From assembly GCF_014851565.1 (NCBI RefSeq), contig NZ_JACVAA010000003.1, positions 372,001 to 436,000 of the forward strand: a DNA stretch of 64,000 bases, read 5' to 3'. Shown here piece by piece: positions 46,462 through 59,356 of this stretch (its first letter is position 1; each line of letters begins with the position of its first letter). A program made the translations under genes and the position numbers. The stretch comes from Pseudomonas sp. PDM15. Its GTDB lineage: Bacteria > Pseudomonadota > Gammaproteobacteria > Pseudomonadales > Pseudomonadaceae. The notes below the pieces were generated by a model that was not told where the DNA came from, ran no database searches, and saw only the letters and a program-made list of their open reading frames with translations.

Positions 46462-48051
46462 TTATTCGGCCGGAGCCTCTTCCTCGGTGACTTCTTCTTC
46501 CAGTTGCAGACCTTCCATCTCGGGCTCCTCCGCGCCCAGGTCCGCGCCGCCCATGCCACCCAGGCCGGCGCCGCTGGCGAAGGCCATGGCGACGAACTCC
46601 TCGACGGACATCTGCTTGCCGTTGAAGTCGACCTTGTCGTTGGCGTAGTGCAGGCTGGTGACGATGTTGTCACCTTCCAGCTTGGCCAGCTCTGTGGACA
46701 GGGCCATGCCGCTGGCCATCTCGGTCATCATCGATGCCTGCTGTGCAACGGCTTCCTTGTCGGTCTCGCCGCCGATAGTGGCCTGCAGGCCGATGACGTC
46801 GCCGATCATGGCCTTGGAAACGCTGACCTTGGCGTCCAGCTGAGCGATCAGCTGCTTGGCCAGTTGATCCGGCGGCAGCTCGAAGGACTCGGGCTTGTTC
46901 AGGTCAACGGCCAGGCTCAGGCTGCTCTCGCCGTTGGCGGTCTTGAACGCCAGCTTCTCCAGAGCAACGCTCGGCTTGGCGGCCAGCAGTTTATCCACGT
47001 CCACCATCAACTGGGCCTGCTGCGCTTCGCTCAGCTCCGGCAGGTTGGCCTCGTCTTCCAGGCTGGCCTGTTGCAGCTGGCCAGTGCTCTTGATGATGTC
47101 GCTGTACAGGGCGAGCATCGATTGCAGGGCAGCGGCATCGATGTTCTTCACGCTGGAGATCATTTCCAGGCCGCCGATATCGTGACCCTGGTAGCTGACC
47201 ATGCCGACGTTGTAGGTGGAGCGGCCGGCCAGTTTGCCGTCGGCTTCGCTGGTTTCGTCGCGCTGTACGAAGTCTTTCAGCAGTACCGGGGCGGCTTCGC
47301 CGACCTTGACCTCGACGACCTGCAGCTTGACCTCGTTCTGGCCCAGATAGAAATCGCTGGCGCTCTTGGCGGTCTGGCTGTTCAGGGTCAGGCCCTTGAG
47401 CTCGATGGTCATCGGCTCGCCGCTGGACGGCAGCTTGGAGCTGACCTTGACGCTTTCCATCAGGCCGCTGGCGTCGATTTCCTTGGCACCGGCAGACGTA
47501 TCGAAGTCGACGGTCAGGCCGCTGAAGTCCAGGTTGCTGTCTTCATCCAGGGCCAGTTGCAGCGGGTTCAGGCGCACGCTGCCTTCCACGGACTGGTCGT
47601 AGCCCAGGCTGGCCTGGCCTTCCAGCGGCGAGACGCCCTTGCTGGCGGCGAACCATTTTTCCAGGGCCGGGTTGGCTTCCAGGGCGTAGTTGCTGGTGGC
47701 CATGACCGGCATCAGCTTGAACGCCTTGAGGCGCGACAGCGGGAAGGGACCGTGCTCGATACGGTCGGTGATCACCCACTCCAGCTGCTGCGCGGTCTCG
47801 CCGTCCAGCGAGCCGTTGAACTTGACGCGATAGCGCGCGTCGCTGTTGAAGAAGTGGCGATCCAGCGAGAGCAGCTCGACGGAAACGTCGAGACCGAGTG
47901 CCGGCAGGGTCTTGGCCATGTCGGCGTTGAACTGCTTGATCGATGCGTCCAGCACCGTGGGCAGCTGGTTGCCGGTGTACCAGGCTCCGGCCGTGCCGAG
48001 GGCGCCGGCGGCCACGATGACGCCTACTGCGATACCTGCAGATTTTTTCAT
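46462..48051 (-). CDS. DUF945 / YdgA-family protein
   Basis: 529 residues. Signal-anchor at 1-23 (MKKSAGIAVGVIVAAGALGTAG), then a long periplasmic region with the family-like opening WYTGNQLPTVLDASIKQFN and many regular beta-rich stretches. Unusual C-terminus: Gly-rich SGAGLGGMGGADLG followed by a strongly acidic tail (about 505-529, mostly Glu). Role unknown; YdgA-like proteins are membrane-anchored and abundant but uncharacterised. Monocistronic with its own terminator. Confidence 0.82.
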   Translation of the reverse strand: MKKSAGIAVGVIVAAGALGTAGAWYTGNQLPTVLDASIKQFNADMAKTLPALGLDVSVELLSLDRHFFNSDARYRVKFNGSLDGETAQQLEWVITDRIEHGPFPLSRLKAFKLMPVMATSNYALEANPALEKWFAASKGVSPLEGQASLGYDQSVEGSVRLNPLQLALDEDSNLDFSGLTVDFDTSAGAKEIDASGLMESVKVSSKLPSSGEPMTIELKGLTLNSQTAKSASDFYLGQNEVKLQVVEVKVGEAAPVLLKDFVQRDETSEADGKLAGRSTYNVGMVSYQGHDIGGLEMISSVKNIDAAALQSMLALYSDIIKSTGQLQQASLEDEANLPELSEAQQAQLMVDVDKLLAAKPSVALEKLAFKTANGESSLSLAVDLNKPESFELPPDQLAKQLIAQLDAKVSVSKAMIGDVIGLQATIGGETDKEAVAQQASMMTEMASGMALSTELAKLEGDNIVTSLHYANDKVDFNGKQMSVEEFVAMAFASGAGLGGMGGADLGAEEPEMEGLQLEEEVTEEEAPAE

Positions 48052-48252
48052 GGGATGACTCGCAAATTGTCCGTTGTGTTGTGTTGGTCTTTCTTCCCTG
48101 AACCGCGCGAGGCCTCTGTGGACCCGATAATCACGGTCTGAGGCGGGGCTGGTGCCCGGCTTCGGCCATGCCGGCCGAAAAGCCGCACAAGGCTATCACC
48201 GCAGCATTCCGCTCACCAAGGTCGGTGAGCAGAATTCTGCACAGGATGCCAA

Positions 48253-49326
48253 CTACTCCCCGTCCTTGCGCTCAGCATCCACCGCGGCGACCCGCGGCGT
48301 GTTGCCGACCCAGTCGCCGAGCAGGCTGTAGGCCACGGCCAGCAGGGTCGGGCCAAGGAACAGGCCCATGAAGCCGAAGGCTAGGATGCCGCCGAACACG
48401 CCGAGCAGCACCACCACCAGCGGCAGGTTGCCGCCACGGCTGATCAGGTAGGGCTTGAGCACGTTGTCCACGCCGCTGATGACGAACATGCCCCAGATGC
48501 CGAGGAACACCGCCATGCCGTAATGCTCCTGGCTGACCAGCCAGGCGGTGGCGGGAATCCACACCAGCGGCGGGCCCATCGGGATCAGGCTGAGGATGAA
48601 GGTGATGATGCCCAGCACCAAGGCCCCGGGCACACCTGCGATGTAGAAGCCGATCATGGCCAGCAGGGCCTGGGCCGCCGCGGTGCCAATCACGCCGTTG
48701 ACCACCCGCTGCACGGTGCCGGCCACCAGGCTCAGGTAGTGCTCGGCGCGGTCGCCGATCAGGCGCTCCAGCAGGCTGTGGACGAAGGCGGCCATGCGCG
48801 GGCCGTCGCGGTAGAAGAAGAATACCAGCACCAGGCTCAGGGCCAGCTCCAGCATGCCGCCGCCGATCTGCGCGCTGCGCGCCAGCAGCCAGTTGCCGAC
48901 CTGGCCCAGGTAGGGCCGAACGGTGGCGAGCAGGGCCGCGCCCTCCTCGTCGATGCGCGTCCAGAGGTTGACCAGGCGATCGCCCACCAGCGGCAGGCCG
49001 CCCAGCCAGCTGGGCGGGTCCGGCAGGCCGTCGCCCTGGAAGTCCTTGAACATCTCGGTGGCGTCGCGGATATGGTCGGCCAGGTTGAAGCCCAGCCACA
49101 CGAGCGGCACCGCCACCAACACCATCCAGCCAGCGGTGAGGATGGCCGCGGCGGTGTTTTCCCGGCCATTCAGGGCGCGGGTCAGCAAGCGCATCAGCGG
49201 CCAGCTGGCGAAGGCCAGCACGGCGGCCCAGAACAGCGCAGAAAAGAACGGTGCCAGCACCCAGACGCAGGCACCGAGCAGCGCCAGCAGAAGGATCTGC
49301 ACCAGCAGGCGATCATTGTTCAGCAT
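48253..49326 (-). CDS. AI-2E family transporter (PerM-like)
   Basis: 357-residue inner-membrane protein with about eight hydrophobic segments in the AI-2E/PerM pattern: paired N-terminal helices (LLVQILLLALLGACVWVLAPFFSALFWA), a soluble stretch (85-150), and the C-terminal LGIITFILSLIPMGPPLVWIPA block with GPTLLAVAYSLL. Some relatives export AI-2, others are Na+/H+ antiporters; the substrate here is unknown. The 201-bp gap to the next gene downstream holds a hairpin GCTCACC-N6-GGTGAGC (48211-48230) without a U-run. Confidence 0.87.
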   Translation of the reverse strand: MLNNDRLLVQILLLALLGACVWVLAPFFSALFWAAVLAFASWPLMRLLTRALNGRENTAAAILTAGWMVLVAVPLVWLGFNLADHIRDATEMFKDFQGDGLPDPPSWLGGLPLVGDRLVNLWTRIDEEGAALLATVRPYLGQVGNWLLARSAQIGGGMLELALSLVLVFFFYRDGPRMAAFVHSLLERLIGDRAEHYLSLVAGTVQRVVNGVIGTAAAQALLAMIGFYIAGVPGALVLGIITFILSLIPMGPPLVWIPATAWLVSQEHYGMAVFLGIWGMFVISGVDNVLKPYLISRGGNLPLVVVLLGVFGGILAFGFMGLFLGPTLLAVAYSLLGDWVGNTPRVAAVDAERKDGE

Positions 49327-49378
49327 AGTTCGATATTCCCAGAACCCGGGCGGAAAGCGGCCCGGCTCGCCTCATTGT

Positions 49379-50176
49379 TCAGCGTAGTTGTTGCAGACTC
49401 AGGCCCGCGCCCTCGCTCGCCACCACCTGCAGACGATTGCCCCGCACGCCGCGGCGCTCCAGCTCCGTGCGCCAGGCCTCGGCTTGCGCCCCGGCCAGAC
49501 CGACGCGCAGGGTGCTGTCCAGGCTCAGGGTGCGGGCCAGCAGATCGCCCCACTGCTCGTCCGGTGCGCTCAGCTGCGGCAGGCTCAGCTCGCCGCTGCT
49601 CTTGAGCTGGCGCAACAGGGTGCCGGCGGTGGGCAGCAGCGCCGGCAACGCCGTGCCGGCGTCCAGCTGCTCCACGTGCAGATAGGAACGGCGATTGCCG
49701 CGGGTGATGCCGTACAGGGCCAGCAGGCTGTCCTGTTGCGGCTCGGCCAGGCGTAGCAGCAGGTAGCTCTGCCGCTCCTCGGGACCGTACAGCTTGGCGT
49801 TGCCGAAGATAGCGTTGGCGAACAGGCTGCTGGAACCGCAGTCGCGCCCTTCGCACCAGAACAGCAGCTGGGCGCCCTGCCCCTGCAGATGCTCACGCGC
49901 GGCCGTCAGCGCCTCGCGCGGAGAATGTTCTTCCGGCAGGCGATAGGTCAGCGCGCGCAGGCGGCCCTCGGCAAGCACCTCGGTGGCGCGCAGCTGGCCG
50001 CTGATGCGGCGCAGGCTGTCCTGCGGATAGCGCTTCTCCGCAGTGGGCTGATCGCGGTAGTCGACGATTTCGGCGCGCGGGAAGCGCTGCAGGCTGTCCA
50101 GATCCTGGCTGCCGGGCAGGTCAGCGGCCAGCAGTGGCGTACAGATCAGAGTCAGGCAAAAAGCGAAATAACGCAT
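49379..50176 (-). CDS. DUF4892 domain-containing exported protein
   Basis: 265 residues, AAGGAG before the ATG. Signal peptide 1-18 (ending LLAAD). The body contains DYRDQPTAEKRYPQDSLRRI and FWCEGRDCGSSSLFANAIFG, hallmark stretches of DUF4892 proteins of Pseudomonas, with a Cys pair (WCEGRDC) that may be disulfide-bonded. Probably periplasmic. Function not established. Confidence 0.82.
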   Translation of the reverse strand: MRYFAFCLTLICTPLLAADLPGSQDLDSLQRFPRAEIVDYRDQPTAEKRYPQDSLRRISGQLRATEVLAEGRLRALTYRLPEEHSPREALTAAREHLQGQGAQLLFWCEGRDCGSSSLFANAIFGNAKLYGPEERQSYLLLRLAEPQQDSLLALYGITRGNRRSYLHVEQLDAGTALPALLPTAGTLLRQLKSSGELSLPQLSAPDEQWGDLLARTLSLDSTLRVGLAGAQAEAWRTELERRGVRGNRLQVVASEGAGLSLQQLR

Positions 50177-50184
50177 GCGGCTCC

Positions 50185-50838
50185 TTAGCGTGTCAGCATG
50201 CTTTGCGCGGTTTTCACCACGCGATCATCGTCCTTGGCCCGCTCCGGTATCAGCAGGCCGCGCTGCACCGCTGGACGCGCGTCGAGCGCCGCCATCCAGC
50301 GTTGCAGATGCTCCAGGCCGTCCACCGAGACGCCGGCCCAGTCGTGCACACGCACCCAGGGATAGGTGGCGATATCGGCGATGCCGTAGTCGCCGGCCAA
50401 GTACTCGGCCTCGCCCAGGCGACTGTCGAGCACCTCGTAGAGGCGGCGGGTCTCGTTCTGGTAGCGTTCGATGGTGCCCTGCAGCTTCTCCGGGAAATAG
50501 CGGAAGAACACGTTGGCCTGGCCCTGCATGGGCCCTACTCCGCCCATCTGGAACATCAGCCACTGGATCGCCAGCGAGCGACCCTTGACGTCACTGGGCA
50601 GCAGCTTGCCGGTCTTCTCGGCCAGGTAGATGAGGATGGCGCCGGACTCGAACACGGCGAAGCCGTCGTCGACGATGGCCGGGATACGGCCGTTGGGGTT
50701 GATGCGCAGGAACTCGGGGGTCTTCTGCTCCTTCTTGTCGAAGGACAGCGCGTGCACCTGATACGGCAGGCCCAGCTCCTCCAGCGCGATGGACACCTTA
50801 TGTCCGTTCGGCGTGGCGGCGGTGTACAGATCGATCAT
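50185..50838 (-). CDS. Glutathione S-transferase (nu-class/YfcG-like)
   Basis: 217 residues from the ATG at 50838 (GGAGATTGCC upstream). Thioredoxin-like N-terminal domain with [50 protein letters not shown] and the ESGAIL glutathione-binding SNAIL-type motif; C-terminal helical domain. TPNGHK is the active-site style of nu-class enzymes that act as disulfide-bond reductases. The substrate is unknown. It lies 8 nt upstream of the DUF4892 gene. Confidence 0.92.
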   Translation of the reverse strand: MIDLYTAATPNGHKVSIALEELGLPYQVHALSFDKKEQKTPEFLRINPNGRIPAIVDDGFAVFESGAILIYLAEKTGKLLPSDVKGRSLAIQWLMFQMGGVGPMQGQANVFFRYFPEKLQGTIERYQNETRRLYEVLDSRLGEAEYLAGDYGIADIATYPWVRVHDWAGVSVDGLEHLQRWMAALDARPAVQRGLLIPERAKDDDRVVKTAQSMLTR

Positions 50839-50887
50839 GGCAATCTCCGATACGACCTGCACAGCCTCGGCAGTTGCCGAGGCCGCG

Positions 50888-51751
50888 TCAAGCGCGGCGG
50901 AAGAATGGATTGAAACAGTCTGCGACCTGCTGCGCGCCAGCCTCGTCGTTGAGGTGCAGGTGATGGCCGCCAGCCAGGATGTGGGTCTCGAAGGCGGTGC
51001 CCTCGACCAAACTCTTCAGGCGCGGCTCGACATTCATCTGCCCACCCTCGGCAAGGATCAGGCTGACCGGACACTGCACGGCGCGGACGAAATGCTCGAC
51101 ATGGGCGAAGGTCAGGCGCATCACCGAGGGCAGCGTCAGGCGGATATCGGTGCGCCAGGTGTAGCCACCCGGCACCGGTTCCAGGCCACGCTGCGCCAGC
51201 AGCTCGGCCGCCTCGCGGCTGACCGCCACCACACCACGCATGCGCGCCTCGGCAGCCTTGTCCATGTCGGCATAGACCGGCTTCTGCTTATCGCGCACCG
51301 CGAGACGCGCACGCAGCGCATCACCCAGGCGCTTGGGCGCGCTGTCCGCCTCGGCCGTGTAAGGCACCAGACCGTCGATCAGGGCCAGGCGCTCGATGCG
51401 CTCTGGCACCGCCGCCGCCAGCAGCGTGGAGATGATGCCGCCCAGCGAATGGCCGAGCAGCGAGAAGCGCTGCCAGCCGAGCTGCTCGGCGACCAGCAGC
51501 ACATCCTCCAGATACTCCCACATGCTGTAGCTGGAATTACTGGCGTAGTGGCCGGAATGCCCATGCCCGGGAAAGTCCAGGGCGACGATGCGTAGGCCTT
51601 CCAGCTTTGGCGCCAGGCGCGCGTAGGTCATGGCGTTGTCCAGCCAGCCATGCAGAGCGATGACCGGGATGCCGTCCTCGGGACCGAACAGGTGGGCCGC
51701 CAGCTCCACATGCGGCAGGCTGAAGCGGGTTTCCTCTACCTTGAGGCTCAT
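50888..51751 (-). CDS. Alpha/beta hydrolase
   Basis: 287 residues. Nucleophile elbow GHSLGG (about 98-103), oxyanion HGWLDN near 34-39, and catalytic His in GGHHLHL near the C-terminus. The [17 protein letters not shown] opening recalls serine hydrolase-like/2-hydroxymuconate-type hydrolases. GGAGCG upstream; ATG overlaps the stop of the other hydrolase gene by 4 nt. Substrate unknown. Confidence 0.88.
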   Translation of the reverse strand: MSLKVEETRFSLPHVELAAHLFGPEDGIPVIALHGWLDNAMTYARLAPKLEGLRIVALDFPGHGHSGHYASNSSYSMWEYLEDVLLVAEQLGWQRFSLLGHSLGGIISTLLAAAVPERIERLALIDGLVPYTAEADSAPKRLGDALRARLAVRDKQKPVYADMDKAAEARMRGVVAVSREAAELLAQRGLEPVPGGYTWRTDIRLTLPSVMRLTFAHVEHFVRAVQCPVSLILAEGGQMNVEPRLKSLVEGTAFETHILAGGHHLHLNDEAGAQQVADCFNPFFRRA

Positions 51752-52554
51752 GCGGAACGCTCCATGCCCTGCCCTTGCCAGCGACTGAACAGCTCGCGCA
51801 GCAGGCGCGCGGTGTCCTGCGGACGTTCCAGCGGGAACATGTGCCCACCGGGCAGGCTCAGATATTCGCCCTGGCGCACGCGGCTGACCTGGCGGGCATG
51901 GTGCGGCAACACCACCTTGCTATGGCGACCACGCACCACGGCTAGCGGCACGGCCAGCTGCTGCGGGCGACCCGGCACCGTGTGCGGCACGCTACGGTAG
52001 ATGCTGATCTCGGTGGCCGGATCGAAACGCAGGCGCAGCCCCTTGCCATCCTCGCGCAGACCGTGACGCACATAGGCGTCCAGGCAGTCCGGGTCGAAGC
52101 GGCGGAACAGGGTCTTACCGGCGAAGTAGTCGCGGGCCTCGCTGAAATCGCCAAAGGCATCGCGGCGGCCGACGGTACGGCCGGCCGGGGTGATCTTGTC
52201 GATAAAGCCGAAGCGCTTGGCCGCACGAATCACCATGCGGTCGACACCGGTGAGCAGCGGCGAATCCAGCATCACCACACCGCGGTACAGCTCGGGCCTA
52301 CGCAGCGCAGCGTGATAGTGCAGCACGCCGCCGAGGGAGTGGCCGACGCCCCATACCGGCTCGGCGCCCTGCTCCAGATGCAGGATCAGCTCATCCACCA
52401 GGTTGTTCCAGTTGTCGTCCACCGGGAAGCGCGGGTCATGCCCGTGCTGCTCCAGGTGCTGCACCTGGTAGTCCGGCGCCAGGGCGGCGAACAGCTTGCC
52501 GTAGGTGGCCGAGGGAAAGCCGTTGGCGTGGGCGAAGAAGATGGTTTGCGACAT
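51748..52554 (-). CDS. Alpha/beta hydrolase
   Basis: 268 residues from the ATG at 52554 (MSQTIFFAHANGFPSATYGKLF); the upstream ATG at 52596 is less likely. Oxyanion-region AHANGFPS, nucleophile elbow GHSLGG (about 86-91), catalytic His in PGGHMFPLERP. Only moderately similar to the following hydrolase, and overlapping it (ATGA), so the pair is co-translated. The HANGFP group is often annotated as generic esterase; substrate unknown. Confidence 0.87.
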   Translation of the reverse strand: MSQTIFFAHANGFPSATYGKLFAALAPDYQVQHLEQHGHDPRFPVDDNWNNLVDELILHLEQGAEPVWGVGHSLGGVLHYHAALRRPELYRGVVMLDSPLLTGVDRMVIRAAKRFGFIDKITPAGRTVGRRDAFGDFSEARDYFAGKTLFRRFDPDCLDAYVRHGLREDGKGLRLRFDPATEISIYRSVPHTVPGRPQQLAVPLAVVRGRHSKVVLPHHARQVSRVRQGEYLSLPGGHMFPLERPQDTARLLRELFSRWQGQGMERSA

Positions 52555-52711
52555 GGCTGATGGACTGCAGAGGGATTCCGGGAGATTGTCCGGCACGTCT
52601 GGCCGAGCGGCAATCGGCAGAAGATGCCAGAAGCGCCAAACAACAGGTGCAGCGCGCCAAAAGGCGCGTCGCAGAGAGTCCGGGGCCGCATTGCGCGGCC
52701 CCGACTCAGGC

Positions 52712-54025
52712 TCAGGCGGTCCGGGTCGCCGGCTCGCCGCGCAATCGGTCGAACACCGCCGCGACCAGCAGGGTCATCGCCACCGGCGCCAGCCAGCCCA
52801 GGCCCTCGGCGGCCATCGGCAGATGGGCGAAGACATTCGGTACCAGGCCGCTGAAGCCAGCCGCATTGAGGGCATCGGCCAGGCCGAACACCAGGGTCAC
52901 GGTCATGGTCGGTACGAACACCCGTGGCGCCGAGCACCAGAAGCTGCCCAGCAGGCTGAGCGCCACCAGCACGATGGCCAGCGGATAGAGCCCTACCAGC
53001 ACCGGCACCGAAACGCTGATCAGCTGGGTCAGGCCCTGGTTAGATACCACCAGGCTGAACAGACCGAACACCAGCACCATGGTCTTGTAGGAGAACGGCA
53101 GCAGCTTGCTGAAGTACTCGCCACAGGCGGTCAGCAGGCCGACGGCGGTGGTCAGGCAGGCCAGGGTGATCACCACCGCCAGCAGCAGGCTGCCATAGGT
53201 GCCGAACGTGTGCTGCACGTAGGTGGTGAGAATCTGCACGCCATTCTGTGCATCGCCGGCGATGTCCTGGCTGGTGGCGCCGAGGTAGAACAGCGCCAGG
53301 TACACCAGGGACAGGCCGGTGGCGGCGATGATGCCGGCGATCACCGAGTAGCGGGTGACCAGGCTGCTATCGCGGACACCGCGATCCCTGATGGCGGTGG
53401 CGATGACGATGCCGAACACCAGCGCGCCTAGGGTATCCATGGTCAGGTAGCCCTCCAGGAAACCCTTGACGAAAGGCGCGGCCTGGTAGGCCTCAGTGCT
53501 CTGGCCGATCTCGCCGGCCGGCGCCAGCAGCGCCGCCCCACCCAGCACCAGCAGCGCGGCGATCAGCACCGGGGTGATGAACTTGCCAATGCTGTCGACC
53601 AGCTTGCCCGGGTTGAGGGCGAGGAACAGCACGGCGGCGAAATAGGCCGCGCTGTACAGGGCCAGCGGCAGCGGCTCATTGCCAGTGAACGGAGCCACGC
53701 CCATCTCGAACGACACCACGGCGGTGCGCGGCGTGGCGAACAGCGGGCCGATAGCCAGGTATACGGCCACCGCCAGCAGGGTGCCGGCCTTGCGCCCGAG
53801 TGGCGCGGTCAGCTCGTCCATGCCGCCGCCGACGCGAGCCAGGGCCACTACGGTGAGCAGCGGCAGGCCGACGCCGGTGATCAGGAAGCCGAAGGCGGCG
53901 GACCAGACATTGTCGCCGGCGGCCATACCGGCACTGGGCGGAAAGATGATGTTGCCGGCACCGAGGAACAAGGCAAAGGTCATGAAGCCCAGGGCCAGAA
54001 GGTCGAGGCTTTTCAAACGAGTCAT
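52712..54025 (-). CDS. brnQ: Branched-chain amino acid / sodium symporter (BrnQ/BraB type)
   Basis: 437 residues from the ATG at 54025, equal to the known Pseudomonas BraB/BraZ length; the long upstream frame to 54226 has no membrane-protein character and is rejected. About twelve hydrophobic segments, starting LKSLDLLALGFMTFALFLGAGNIIFPPSAGMAAG, the family signature. Takes up Leu, Ile and Val with Na+ (or Li+). The ribosome site is weak. Regulation may lie in the roughly 250-bp leader (54026-54273), where I see no clear riboswitch. Confidence 0.93.
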   Translation of the reverse strand: MTRLKSLDLLALGFMTFALFLGAGNIIFPPSAGMAAGDNVWSAAFGFLITGVGLPLLTVVALARVGGGMDELTAPLGRKAGTLLAVAVYLAIGPLFATPRTAVVSFEMGVAPFTGNEPLPLALYSAAYFAAVLFLALNPGKLVDSIGKFITPVLIAALLVLGGAALLAPAGEIGQSTEAYQAAPFVKGFLEGYLTMDTLGALVFGIVIATAIRDRGVRDSSLVTRYSVIAGIIAATGLSLVYLALFYLGATSQDIAGDAQNGVQILTTYVQHTFGTYGSLLLAVVITLACLTTAVGLLTACGEYFSKLLPFSYKTMVLVFGLFSLVVSNQGLTQLISVSVPVLVGLYPLAIVLVALSLLGSFWCSAPRVFVPTMTVTLVFGLADALNAAGFSGLVPNVFAHLPMAAEGLGWLAPVAMTLLVAAVFDRLRGEPATRTA

Positions 54026-54273
54026 AGCAGGAAGTACCACAGACAGAATTTCATGGGAAAACGGCAGGGTTTCCGCTGGATTGGGAAACTCGATCACCCC
54101 GCGTTCGGGGCTATCGAAGGGCTCCCTGTCCTGCCCTTGTGGGGCTGGATGGGAAAATACTTGCGAGCCTAACGATTTTTCTCGCAGGCCGCGGCTGACA
54201 GCGGTCGATCTGTCGATACGGGGCAACTATCTGTCGCCTGGCTGCAAAGTTTCTGACCGGCAGGCCAGAAATG

Positions 54274-54296
54274 AAAAAGGCCACCCGAAGGTGGCC
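54274..54296 (-). terminator. Terminator after sucD
   Basis: Minus-strand stem GGCCACC-TTCG-GGTGGCC followed by TTTTTCAT, 20 nt past the sucD stop. Ends the sdh-suc cluster. Confidence 0.9.
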
Positions 54297-54316
54297 TCTT
54301 TCAGATCAAGTCAGCC

Positions 54317-55203
<887 letters not shown>

Positions 55204-55204
<1 letters not shown>

Positions 55205-56370
55205 TACTTGCCCTCCGCGGCTTTGACGACCTGCTGGGCAGCGTCGGTGAGGCTGGTAGCCGCGATGATGTTCAGACCGCTGTCGGCCAGGACCTTGGCG
55301 CCCAGCTCGGCATTGTTACCTTCCAGACGAACCACGACCGGGATCTTCACGCCGACTTCTTTCACGGCGCCGATGATGCCTTCGGCGATCATGTCGCAGC
55401 GCACGATGCCGCCGAAGATGTTCACCAGTACGGCAGCCACGTTGCTGTCGGACAGGATGATCTTGAAGGCCTCGGTCACGCGCTCTTTGGTAGCGCCGCC
55501 GCCGACGTCGAGGAAGTTGGCCGGCTTGCCGCCATGCAGGTTGACGATGTCCATGGTGCCCATGGCCAGGCCAGCACCGTTGACCATGCAACCGATGTTG
55601 CCTTCCAGCGCGACGTAGTTCAGTTCCCACTTCTGCGCATGGGCTTCACGAGCGTCGTCCTGGGACGGGTCGTGCATGGCGCGCAGCTTGGGCTGACGGT
55701 ACATGGCGTTGGCGTCGATGTTGATCTTGGCGTCCAGGCAGTGCAGGTTGCCGTCTTTCTTGATCACCAGCGGGTTCACTTCCAGCAGCGCCAGGTCGTA
55801 GTCCTGGAACAGCTTGGCCAGGCCAACGAAGATGTGGGTGAACTGCTTGATCTGGTCGCCCTGCAGGCCCAGCTGGAAGGCCAGCTCGCGGCCCTGGTAC
55901 GGCTGAGCGCCGACCAGCGGGTCGATGGTGGCCTTGAGGATCTTCTCAGGAGTCTCGTGAGCGACTTTCTCGATGTCCACACCACCTTCGGTGGAAGCCA
56001 TGAACACGATACGGCGGCTGGAACGGTCGACGACGGCGCCGAGGTACAGCTCCTTGTCGATGTCGGTGCAGGACTCGACCAGGATCTTGGTGACCGGCTG
56101 ACCATTGGCGTCTGTCTGGTAGGTCACCAGACGCTTGCCCAGCCAGTTGGCGGCGAACGCCTTGGCGTCTTCCTTGTTCTTGACCAGCTTGACGCCGCCC
56201 GCTTTACCGCGGCCACCGGCGTGCACCTGGGCTTTGACAACCCACTCGCTGCCACCGATCTTTTCGCAGGCCGCAGCCGCTTCTTCCGGGGTGTCAACGG
56301 CGAAGCCAGTGGAAACCGGCAGGCCGTATTCAGCGAACAGCTGCTTACCCTGATACTCGTGAAGATTCAT
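55204..56370 (-). CDS. sucC: Succinyl-CoA synthetase (ADP-forming) beta subunit
   Basis: 388 residues, the standard SucC length. N-terminal ATP-grasp domain opening [22 protein letters not shown], with [17 protein letters not shown] for nucleotide binding; C-terminal CoA-ligase domain with [13 protein letters not shown] and [16 protein letters not shown]. Works with SucD. Separated from lpd by 187 bp that contains hairpins without U-runs, so read-through from lpd and a local promoter are both possible. Confidence 0.97.
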
Positions 56371-56557
56371 GCTTATCTACCGTTCTTCGTTTAGGTATTG
56401 CGCATTTCGGCGCTGCGCTCGAGGCGCCGCGCCACCTGTGACTGCACTGGTTAGCAGTCCGACGGACATTCCTGCGACTGGTCCTTGCGAACCGCCACGG
56501 GCCGTCCGCCGTGGTTTTTCCTGAAGCGCCCCACGTTTAGGCGGGGCGCGGCACGCA

Positions 56558-57997
<1,440 letters not shown>

Positions 57998-58020
57998 TCA
58001 TTCCTTCTCGAATAAAACCG

Positions 58021-58043
58021 GGTGGCCCCTTGTGGGGGCCACC
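58021..58043 (-). terminator. Hairpin between sucB and lpdG, attenuator-like
   Basis: Minus-strand GGTGGCCCC-CACAA-GGGGCCACC followed by CGGTTTTATT. A 9-bp stem with a short U-run 27 nt before the lpdG ATG; likely a partial terminator within the operon. Confidence 0.65.
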
Positions 58044-58062
58044 GCGTTGCGCAGCCGTGGGA

Positions 58063-59283
<1,221 letters not shown>

Positions 59284-59356
59284 TGTGTGTGTTTCCTTAA
59301 ATTCGGTTTCTTCAAGGAGGCGACGGCCCGTGCCGCCGCCTCGATACGCGAAGGCG

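Noticed and set aside
46315..48141. 608-codon plus-strand frame opposite the DUF945 gene
   Set aside because: Antisense shadow; the minus-strand frame has a signal anchor and a proper terminator.
48211..48230. GCTCACC-AAGGTC-GGTGAGC hairpin as a terminator
   Set aside because: No U-run follows on either strand; kept only as a note in the transporter entry.
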